From: Caprimulgus europaeus
Taxonomy: Eukaryota > Chordata > Aves > Caprimulgiformes > Caprimulgidae
Direction of reading: 5' to 3'
Assembly: GCA_907165065.1 (NCBI GenBank)
Contig: OU015523.1
Location: forward strand, 13,391,834-13,455,833
DNA: 64,000 bases
In this document: positions 24,601 to 36,600 of the stretch, one piece after another
How the letters are laid out: each line of letters starts with the position of its first letter
How positions within the stretch are numbered: the stretch's first letter is position 1
Notes under the pieces: model-generated
Database searches by the model: none
What the model was told of the DNA's origin: nothing
What the model saw: only the letters and a program-made list of their open reading frames with translations
Translations under genes and position numbers: made by a program

Positions 24601-27600
24601 GTTGTCACAACTGCTATAGCACACACAGACCTTTTGTGCTGGAGAGCTGTCTCCTTTGAAGGTGCTCCACTGCCGTTTGTCTTTGCTGTAAACAATAAAG
24701 AACTTCTGGACGTACAAGGACTTTAAAAACTGCTTGGCTCCCTGCGTCTGTATCCCAGTTAAAATAACTTGTCTTTGAAAGTCCACCTAGGAACAGCAAA
24801 CAGTGTTTATAAAGCCAATAACGCACAGTGAAATCCGTTTTATTCCTTGGCATCTACACAATAGTTTGGAATCCTGCATTTTAAAACCCACAACACTAAC
24901 ACTCTCAGGAAAAATACAAGCAGATGCTAGAGTCCAAATTAATGCTGTGTCTCTCATTTCACATGTGTATTTATTTGTGTGTGCATTTAATTTTAGAGGA
25001 CATTTTGTGGTGTCCAGCACATCACCACAAAGACACCTCAAAAATATCTGTGTCTTCTTACTAGGCAGAACCCCACTATCCTCATTTTACAGACAGGCAA
25101 AAGCAGTATGGAGAAATCCAAGGCTCACATCTTCATAAGCTGCTTCTAGTTTTGGCTACCCCATCTGAGAAAGACATATGACATTCTGAAGTGCTGAAAA
25201 GTCATCATTCCTGCTGAAATCAGATCCCAAAACTTAGCACATGAAATCAAATCAGCAAGATACTACCTACCAGCAGTGAAACTCTTTGGGATATGCCCTC
25301 CACATCTCTTCATGCTTTACTGCAGTAGCCTCAGCTTCTTACTACCATGCCCCATATCAAAATCTTTATTTTCCCAGCATCATTTCCAGTTCCACATTAG
25401 ATCCCCAACCTTCTCCCCCTCTACTTCAGCTCCACTGACTTGCTAGCATGTCAAATGTTAGCAAGCCAAACATAACAGGTACCTGTTGGACCTACACTGC
25501 AACTCTAGTTTGAGTATTTATTTTCTCCCAACTGCCAATTTTAATGAGATTTGTAAGAAATCAACTATCTTTCCTCAATTTGGGTACAAATTGGCTATCT
25601 GATGAAAAAATTATTGGGATGGAAGAAAAAGGTGGAAAAAGTGAGGTGACTGAATGATACAGTGCTTGAAGTCATAATTATAAGCTTAATTTCCCTGTGA
25701 AGCCACACTGTGCTATGTCAAGTTGGATATAGAAGCATCCCTAACAAACTAACACAAAACTACCTGAAACAATCTTTGAGAGTATTACACTTTAAATGAT
25801 CACCCAAACAACATATGTAAATACAAATATGTCATTAGGTAGATGCAGGTAAAAAAGTAATGGAAAGAATTACTCTATTTGCATACAGAACAGTCTAAAT
25901 GGTCAGGGTTACTCCAGCCAATGGGCCTCAATAGCAGTAGAGCCTGGGTTACTCCAAGGAAGGTGGACAATTTATGCTATCAGCAATCAAGCTTGCTGCA
26001 TCTTCTCAGTTTTCCCTAGCAGACTTCTCATCAAGAACTAGAGCCTCTAAAACAAGCTGAAGGAAAATCACAACACAGGAGTGTATAGCTATACCTAGAC
26101 TCAATGATGGTCAAGCACACGTTGTTCCAACCGTACCTGGATCCAAGGGAATTCTTCACTTTTCATGGTAGTGCTCCAAGCATTGTATGTTCCAGAATTG
26201 TCTATTCGGGCTAACTTAGGTTCCCAATAGTCTATACAGAAAATATGAATAAAGCAAAAATTTAAAGAGAGGTGCTGAAAAAAACCAGAGGCTGTAACTA
26301 GCTACTGATGTTGAGTGCTTCAGTTCTTTTCCAATCTGTCTTGGGAAAACCCCTCAACCAATTGACTCTAAAAACCATAGTCTAGGATAATTTGGACATG
26401 GTGTGCAACTGCAAGTCAGCTGGTATCCTGCAAAGTATTATAGTTGGTAGAACGACTTTAAAATTAACAGCCTTCTATGTAATGTGCTGTCTACTGATTT
26501 GGAAACAGAGTCTAGAGGCTGCTACACAAGTTTTGGCTGCCAGCAGGATTTGCTCTACATTAATGGCAGAGAGCTTCCCTCTGCATAAGGAGGTTTCCAT
26601 GTTACCAATTGATATGATACATATATGACAATACAGCTTTCAAGCCTTCAAGGCACTGTGATGGGAAATGAAGAAAGAAAATTAAATACACATAAAATTC
26701 AGTTTTCCAAAGTAATTTATTTATTTTGAGGGGAAGGATGTACATTCCTGCATGCTTGTGTAACCTGTATACCTTGCTTTGCCATCCATCTGTCCATCAA
26801 TTTCTCTATGAAATGATCCCACTTTTATGCCAGGAATAAACTTGATAAATTAAAGACTGTAATTGCTCTGGATGCCAGGTTCCCAAATCTTTCATAATGG
26901 ATCCACTTTATCCTTTCACATTTCGTACCACATGCAAATCTCAAAAGCTTTTTGAACACTTGCTATTGATTTTCATTCAGGGAAACCAAAGGACAAAAAG
27001 ATAAAGCTGGATTTGTTCCAGGCCATCTCCAGCAGGCCACGGACAGAGGGCTCCCTGACTCTCAGGCTCGTGATACTGGCAGTAGACCTGTGACACTGTT
27101 AAAATACAATGATGAGGGATACCTAGCACAGCTCAGAGTCTCTGCATGCATCACTGGAAAGCTTTTTAACCTGACAGTTGATTCACTGCTCAACTGATCT
27201 TGTATGATGTATCATGAGATGCCAAAATAAAATGGAGCTGCAATAATTTGCTGGGGATATTCAGGAGCATGCCTGGACCTTTTCAAGTATTAACTCACCT
27301 ATATGATCTGAAGCGCTGATTTGTGAATCGAGTATAACTCCACTTGCTAGACCCATTGGAATCCTGCACTCTGAAGAGAATAAATTTGTTGTTAAAGAAA
27401 AGGGGGGCTGTTCCAATATAAGACAACATCATTCAGAACAATTCTTAGTAATACTGTAACATCACCAATCTCTTCCCAGAGAGGGGCAAGTTAATCTCTA
27501 CAATTTCTCTCAGCAGATTGATCCACTGGTCACTATGAGGAAACTTCAAATTCAAAGCTAGTATACTAAAGGAATAAAAGTAGTATGCTCAATAATTCAA

Positions 27601-30600
27601 CCTCTAGTATGCTAGAGGTTAAACATTTTTTTCTTCTAGAATAAATTTACAGTAACCACTCCACTCCCTCCTTGAAAGCACAGAGAATCTGCTTTATGTT
27701 TTTGCAGAACAGCCTCCCAAATTTATTTTTAGCGATCCTGAAAGGGTAGAGATGACTTTACAGCTTGAGTCTCCAAGCCACAAAACATCTTAGTTCAGTA
27801 CCTTTCTCTATAACCAAATAGGATGCCTGCATTCCTGCTTGCTGATATTCCCCCACTTCAGTGTCTAAAAGCCACCAGCCCGGTCTCTGTGGTTTCATTT
27901 CAATTGTTCTAAATGAGCCTTGAAAAAATGGAAGAGAAATGTATCAGAAACGTTAGCATTATAAGGTTGATGTTAGCGAGGCTGGATGTTAAACCAAAGA
28001 TCATCCTATGACTTAATCCAGAAAAATTAAATAACCTGCTACACATTGCAGAGAGAGCAATAACTACCACCATCTCAATCTTTTTTTTTTAGCAAGCAAG
28101 TTCCAGCTGGAGACTGAAATTGGAATTAAATCACCAGATCAAAACCCAACCTTTGCTGCTGGTGCAAAGTACAAAATCTGGGGTACCTGTATGTAACAAT
28201 GGACATCTGCACATTAAGTACAGTGCTGAGCCAGGTAATGAACATCACTATTAAGTTTATTACATAACATAAGGATGTTAATTCTGTGGTGCTCATTATA
28301 GTCCTTACTGCTGCTGCCCCAGTGTGTTGTTCAAGTAATACAAAGAATAGGTGTAAAGGAGGTCTCCCTGATACTCACCTGGAAGGAGTGTGTATGTACC
28401 AAGCTGATGCTTTGGCTCTCCTTGTTCTGTGAAAGTCTGCCCATGAAAATGAACAACATGAATGTCTTTTGGCCCACCCATATTCAGCAAATGCCATCGG
28501 ACCAGTTCGCCTTCATACATCCTCAAGCCTTGCAAATTGTAGGTAATTCCATTAATAGCTGGAAAAAAAAAATACTGTTAGTAAGGAAAACCACTCACTC
28601 ATAAAGTGCTAGAATGTCATTATTAAAATGAGTGAAATAGTTAATGAAGTAATGCATTTGGGAAGAACCACTTTTTCCAATTCAAAGTGCTACATACTTT
28701 ATGTACATCAATTCAGAAAATCCACGGACCTCACCAAAGGATTTGAGCACAGTTTGCTTGCAACACATAGCAGCCAGGAGAGAACAAGGAGGTGTAAAAG
28801 AGTAAATGTCAGATGGGAACATCAGGCCCAAAAGAAAGGACTTCTGTCCAAAATATGTTCTGCAGCTCACATTTCCACAGCTGTACAGTCACAAGCGTCA
28901 TCCTTGATCAACAACTGATTTTATAGACCATATTTTCAAAGGGCAGATTCCACTTCTCAACATGGCTTTTTCAAACGTGATCACTCACAGCACACAAGCA
29001 TCAGGTTTTCAAAGGCAGAAACAGAGTTTCATTACTGACCATTATTTCAAAGAGAAAAAAAAAGGTTACCTTTGAACAGTCCGCCACTGACTTGACTAAA
29101 ATCTCTGTATCCACAGAGAGGTATAAGAAGGGCTGTCCTACTTCCTCAGTAGAACTAGTTGATTTGTCAAATTATTATAATATTTTAAAATTTCTTGCAA
29201 AAACTTTTCAGGGTATTAGCTTCTTACTGAAAGAGGTGTTTTGGGTTTTGTTTTTTGGGTTTTTTTTTTTGTTAAGGTGGGGGTTAGATGTATGTGAGTG
29301 TGAGAGAAGTCTTCTGTTGAAAACTGTTTCAGTTTAATGTCCTTTTTTAATTTTTATACCAAATGTCCAGTGAATGCTGATATTTACATACAAAATTGAC
29401 AATTATAGGTACAATGGAGAACAACGAAAAAAAAATTCACATAATTAATGTCTGGGATTTATGCATGTTTAAAGGCACCGTGAGCTGAGATACCTCCCCC
29501 AACACCTTTCCTGCTACCCCAATAAACTGAATACTTGGCAAAATAAAGTAAGTACCATAGAATTTGTGGCATTGCTGCATTTCTTGGCTCTTCTCAGTAC
29601 AAGACCTTCTAGAACGTTTATCAAAGTACCAGCTTTTCTCTTCATCGAAGACCATAAAAAGCAAGAAAAAGTCTCGGGTCGATGTTCTGCTGCTTGACTT
29701 ACTGAAGGTTCCTTTTTGACAGATCAGTATTGGCCCAATTAAACCAGAGTGAGTATCTTTCTCCTAGAAGGTAATAAACTCCTTTTAGATGTAAAAGTGG
29801 ATTTCCCAAAAAACGTATCATTCTGTAGAAATGCATCAGCCCCTAAAAATTTAGAGCAGAGGCCAGAACTGCTGTTGCTTTGTATCTTTACTTTCTCCTG
29901 CTCAAGTCTACCAAAAAGTTCCCCAATTTGAATTCTTCAACAGCTTCTATCCTCTTTCAATTGAATGGAAGAGATTAAATGTCAGATGGAAACATCAGGC
30001 CCAAAAGAAAGGACAGCTGGCCAAACATGTTCTGCAGTTTACGTTACTACAGCCATACAGTAACATCATTTGGAGATATACAAAACTTGACTGGGCAAGG
30101 GCCTGGACAACCTACTCTGGACTAGATGATCTCTAGTGATCCATTCCAGTATAAAAGTTTCTATGATTCTGTGACAAACCCCAGCAAAACTACCATTTCT
30201 ATTTTGCTTTCCTTACCAGATTTAAATCAGAGTAGTAGATCCAGGACCGACAAGCCGCTCCTGACTGCACAGGTCCCGATCGCCTGTTGGCGTACCATAC
30301 ATATATATAGCTGTTATTTGGCTGAACTTCGTCGTCTTCCTTAAACCAAGCAGTAGATTCATCATCATAAATGCTTCCCTCAGAGGACTTTTCATAGTAG
30401 AGTCCATGAGCGTGGAGTGAATATGGTCTGGATGCTAGATTCTTAAAATGAACCTAAAATAAATAAATAAATAGATAAATAGATAGATAAATAACAGATT
30501 CTGTTCAGCAAAATTCCTAAACCAACATCCCCACACAACAGTCCCATGACCTCAAACCAGGGTCAAGATTTGTATAATGATTACAGGCTAAATGTAAGAG

Positions 30601-33600
30601 CTTTGCATGGCAAAACTGGCAGGGATATCTTTTGATATCTCCATGCAGATGCAAGTAGTTAATTAAAAAGTAGAAAGCATGAGTCTAACTCCCTGTCTTC
30701 CACTCAGTCTAGGTTCCTAGGACTTTTACTGCTGTCCTTCATACCTGGATATGCTTAGTTACAAGCAGGCAGGGAGATGGGGAGTTTGTACTTCTTATGC
30801 TTTGCTGCACAGTTGCACTAAATCAGGGAAGAAAACACTAGACCTCTGTATGTATCACTCATTGAAATCAGTACTTCTCACTTGTCCCAGAGAAGCCTGA
30901 GGACAGGAGATTACACACTCTCCTTAGAGAATGACGGTCCCCAACTAAAAATAGCCTCTTTCTTCTCTTACTTAGGTTTTGAAATATAGCTCAATGTGTT
31001 CCTGGTGCACACTACTCCTACTGAAACAAGCAGAAAGCAGCAAGATCTACTCTCCCCATCTAAATCCATCCCTGTGTGTTGGAAGAGTGGATGAAGAAGG
31101 GTGCGAGAAGGGAAAGTCTACAGCAATGTGCTTCCTAATGCAGATATACCACTGTATCACCAGGGATACCATTCCTCTCCATCCTTGTTGTATTAGAACT
31201 AACCTACCCATTTACAGCAAAAGTTTTCAGAGGAAAATACACTTTTTGGACATTATATATATAAAAATATAATATATATATTATATAAATATAATATATA
31301 TATTATATGTATTATAAAATATTATATATATTCATATATTATATAAATATTATATATTCACATATATTATATAAATATTATATATTTTTATATATTATAT
31401 AAATATAATATATATATTTATATATAAATCTTGAATACATATTTACCAATTTCTTTTTAAAAAATTAAGACACACTCTTTACATATAAAAAGTAATATTT
31501 TCAGTGCAAGCTGGGTTTAAAAAACCTTTTTTTTTTAAAAATCTCATTTTACATTAGACTGCTAAGCCAGTATTTAATGTTGAGAAACATAAGAAAGAAA
31601 AACAGAAGTGAATTTATCATGGATAGGAGAGAAAAAAGTATGTGTCGCAAAGAAACTCATCACTGTGCTTGTATGTCCACACTGCAATTTCTAGCTTTGA
31701 AAACTGCTTCCCCATCACCATCTTTTAAAGATTAGTGGTATTTTTAGACCCATTCTATGTCACACCATAAGGCCACCTTAAGAATCTTATCCTGCACACA
31801 GATTCAAAACATTGACCTACTAGGATAACATCGTCCACTTCAGCCCGGATAACTGGCCCAAGGATGCCAAGGTGTTCTTTGTATTCGTCTTCATCCTGAA
31901 GAGTCGTAAAGGTACTGTCTGTATAGCTTTGGAAAATCACCTTATATGTGGACCCATCTTTACAGGTTTTGTCATTCATCATTGTACTGAAAGGAAATCC
32001 CCAATTAAAAACCCACTCAGTGAATCAGAAAAAATAGCTTTGATGAAATCTGAAAACTCATACAGCAGGAACATTTTAGAATATAAAGAATAAATACACA
32101 AATAAACATCAGATTGTTCTGAAAATCATGACTTGCAATGTTTAAGCAATTCTAGTTCTACAGTTGTATATAAGATCCTTCAAAGATTTGGTCAGCTATC
32201 ACTGAAAAACTATCAACTAGTCTCTGAAAACACACCTGAGCTCTATTTTCCTTTTTTACCATTAGCCTTAATAATCTCAATCAGAGCTTAGCTCAGTGTA
32301 GTGAGCCTACCACCTATACCCTACTGTCTCACAGATGTACCTTCTCTGGAAAGCTGACAGAAACACATTTTACATTTGATTACATCTGCATTTCGCAACA
32401 CAGAGCTGGTAAGAAAAAAAATAAGCTTTTAGGCATTCAAACCATTCTTCAGATCTTAAAGAGATGCATAAAAATGCTTTTATTCTGATAAAACAGACTA
32501 TCATTCCCTATAAACCTTGCCTCATCAATTCATGCAGCTTTATTTTTACTTTCAGTATAAGGCAGTCAACAGTGTGCTTAATCACTTTGCATCTTTCACA
32601 TATTTTTCAGTACTGCAGCCTGGTCAAGTTGGAAAGTTCTTTTACAGTAGAGAATTGAGACACCAGAACCTCTTCTCGCTAATGTTAGAAACTGTGATTT
32701 CATCCTGCCTATAAGCACATCCTCTCTACATTAGATCAGTTAGTCCATTAAATTCCTGGAAAAACTTTGTGCAAGGAGGTCTCTATGCTGTGTCTACTAC
32801 AGAATCCAAGAACTCAAGGAGGAATTAAAACAGATCATTCAAATATAACCAAACTAACTGGAAGACTCCCTCTTGACCTCTTACAGTGTGTTTTTCAGCT
32901 TATGTTTAAAAGTGTTTCTTGTGACTCTACAAAAGGGGGTCAAGAAAAAAAAAAGAAAAAAGGAAAAAAGTTCTTAGTTGTGTTGCTTTTGTCTATACTA
33001 ATCTCTCTCTAACGTTCTAGAGGGGTCCCAGCCTCCCATGAAAAATTCTTAGGGTCCTGCAACTAAAATGTTGGAACTCAAATTATACGTGCTCTTAAGT
33101 TGATCAGCATAGGAATCAACATTCTCTAGTATGTATCAGGGTGGTGTACAAAATGAAAGCAAATGATTGAGCCAAACCTTTTCTTATATCCTGCATAGTT
33201 CCAGCAGACCTCTTTAGCTGCAATATAGTACCTCCTCTCATTCCCTTTGCTACGCAGGTAATGTTCAGCAATGTTGTCTGGGTTCCGTTGTTCGTTGATG
33301 TTCACTTTTGGGTCTGTCATGTATGGGTCATCAAAGCTCACATAATGATATTCATATTCACCACCTGATGTTTCCTCGCTGTAAGATCCTTCCATGACAT
33401 ATTCATAGTCTCCATTTTCTTGGGGAAGCCCAATGGTGATCGATGGCTTAAGCTGCCGTGGGGTGAGTGTGTAATTTAGCGACTCCCCGTGCCTGGCTCT
33501 ACTCAGATCCACTGTATGGTTGCCCTCACTGGGTGCCCCTGTGGTGTTAGGGCAACATGGCAGTGTTGTGTGGTTGGTCTCCCCTGGAAACAATGTACGG

Positions 33601-36600
33601 CCAAACCCTGCCATAGAACTGGTGGTTTTTGAAGGCTTTTTACTCCTTGGGCTCAGCAAGTGGGTCATTTTTGGATGTTCCTTTTTTTTCCTTCGGATTT
33701 TGATCAAAGTCCCAGATGTACTCAAAGTATCGTTCTTGTTCCACTCCTTTCCTTTCAGAGTTGGGTGCATGTGGCTCCCTGTCTGTTTTTTTCCCATTAG
33801 ATTTGAGAACCCTTGATACTTCTTCATATGCTTCTTATTTATGAATGCTGTAGCATTTCTGTCATGATGATTTAACTTACCACTAACAGCTTTATCTAAA
33901 TTTGCCTCTAATCCCAGACTCCCCTTTGCAGACACCAAATTCCATTCCTCATTTGTCATTTTAGATGAATATTTCCCAGACCTGGGCAATGATGCTTCTA
34001 GTAAGTTCTTCACTAGTGCAGGGCTGGAATTAGGGCTTATGTTGTCTACTGTATGATCTAAAGAAAAAGTGTCTGCTTCTTTATCTTTGTATAGCTTGGG
34101 TTCAGAGAGGCTCGATGCGTTAGATCCATTCCCTGCAACGAGGTCCAAAGCAAGCGTCAAGTTAACTGCATGCATGGCATTTTCCATCTTGGTTTCCTCT
34201 TCTTCCAGTTCATCATCATAATCATTTGGAAGCTGGCCCGTTGCCACCGTGGCCATATTGGATGTGTTCTCTGCATGATGCACAGAATGAGGTGAGCTTG
34301 TCTTGTCAAAAAATGAGACATTTTTATTTCGTACATGATTTAGAAGGGCATTCATCATTTGGACGGAGTAAAACTTAATGGCCAGTGAGTTTCGCCTTTT
34401 CCTTCTACTGTTAATGCTATCATTTCCTCTTCCTGGGCTTTCCTCTTGATGCTGTCCTGAAAAAAATTGACTGTCTTTTCCATCAGTTGGAAATTCTTCT
34501 GCAAAATTTATTTGGCCTTCCCCATTGCCCAGCGAGAGTTCACCTGCAGACATGTTACTGTGATCTATTTCATAATTGCTTTGGCTTCGATTCTCAAATA
34601 CCAGGTCAGCATTTACATCACTTGTGCTAGCTAAAAATAAGTCCTCTTCTGCTGTGACTGATGTGTGATTTGACTGGAATGTTTCAGCCTTGACTGGGGG
34701 AAGAGTGATATGAGCTTCTAAGGATTTAGAGATGTTTATGGATTCACTACTGTTTATAGCCGTCAGACCTGAGCCAGCTGCCACCTCAGAAGTTGAGGCA
34801 TCAGTGCCTTCATACTGGTCCCAAGCCAGTGCCGTAAGGTTTTGTTTTTCTTCATCACCTGTCGTCTTCCTTGAGCTTCGGATGGAGTAAAAAGAAGCCA
34901 GGTAATCCTGATAATCCAAATCCTCCTTATCTCCTTCTTCCTCTTCTTCTTGCACATCATCTTCAACTGAGGTGGAAACAGCCTTTTTGTCAGTCTTGGT
35001 GTAAGAGAAATCCACAACATCAAACATGTAATCTTCCTCATAGTCACATCTGGCATCTCTGAATCTCAGCCTCATGCCATAGCTCATCTCTGGGGTACCC
35101 CAGGATGCTAAAAGCCAAGTACCTGCAATTGAAACAAAAGTGTTTTTCTAATATGCAGTTGTTATGAGAGCAGACATTGCTTATCTTTAAGTGGTCAAGG
35201 GAAGTTGCTGGGTTTGTTTCTACAGCACTTGCTATAGTAGAGCTCTAATCCTCATCTGAGATTCCCTTGAGCTCCCATTGCAATGAAAAATAATTAATAA
35301 ATGTAAATAATAGCACATATAAAGAAATATATCCAAGAGCTGGAGATCTCCTCAGATTACACTTGAACCTAGGAGCCGAGTCCAAATGTAGCAAACGTGA
35401 AAGAGATGGATATGAAAAAGAAAGAAAGAAACAATATAAAGGATCCTATATTTAGATCTGGATCTAAGATTGGGACTTTCTGAAATAAAGTTTAAGTTTT
35501 GTCCTGTCTTTAGTGTCACACACATTGCCACACAGACAGAGCATTCTGCACAGAACAAATACATTCTGATGCAATGTTGACAAGCATCTGACAAACATAG
35601 TATTTTAAAAGCTTTTGAATGCATAAAGGATGATCTTTAAAAGAATAAAGTAATTTGAATTTCCAATCTGGACACAAAACATCAAGCTGCCAATCTGAAG
35701 AATCTTATATCAACTTAAAGATTTTAATAATTCCTCCAAAACCTAGTCAGAAAGTAAATTCTCTATTTGAAACTAGGATCTGCAGGGAACAAAATACAAT
35801 GTTTCCCTAAACAGCATGAAATCAAGTTCTTTGCTAGTTACAGCTTGCTTTTGGAACTAGCAGAAATAACAGAACAGATAAATAGACAGAATTTGAGAAA
35901 ACTAGCCTTTTTATTAAAAAGGTCACATATGCTTTTTTCTGTATTTATCAGAGTTTTAAGGGACCTGCACAGCTTTCCTTATTTCTAACAGCAGCAAATT
36001 TACAAAAGAAAACATGCCCTGGATTGAAAGAACAGATCACATACCAAAATCAAGCAAAAGTACAACTTTGTTACTGGGGAGGTTTCCATAAAGTCTGATT
36101 AAGTTTTAATGACTGCCTAGTCTTGTACAATAAAACATACTTAACATACAATATATTTTTAACTTGTAACATCTTGATGCTGTGTGATCACCAAAAACAA
36201 GCTTTGAGGACATAAAGAACTCATTATTTAAATAGAAAAAAGATTTTTTTTAAAAAAATAGTATTTTAAATAGGATAAGGTTACTTAAATTTTGTGGGAT
36301 TTTAGGATGATCACTAAACACAGTCTTCAATGAGGGAATAATCTCTGTTCTTTTGCAGGTAATTCTGGAAGTGTGGACTACATGGGTTCTAGCACCACCT
36401 TTTCAAGATACAGTATTAAACCTAGTTAGACATCGAGATGTCTACTGATGGACCAGTGATCTGACTCAGCGAGGCAGACTTTACTGCTGCTAAATGACCC
36501 CAAGCCTAAGGTGAGGCGGTGCAGCTTTGTCCAGTAATGACTAACATAATTTGACAGTCTTGGCCTATTTTAGCTAATTCAGGATAGAGAAGTATGTGAC

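Noticed and set aside
33520..33816. 98-residue open frame on the plus strand inside the F5 B-domain exon
   Set aside because: Antisense shadow of F5 exon 13; no homology and the opposite strand is clearly coding.
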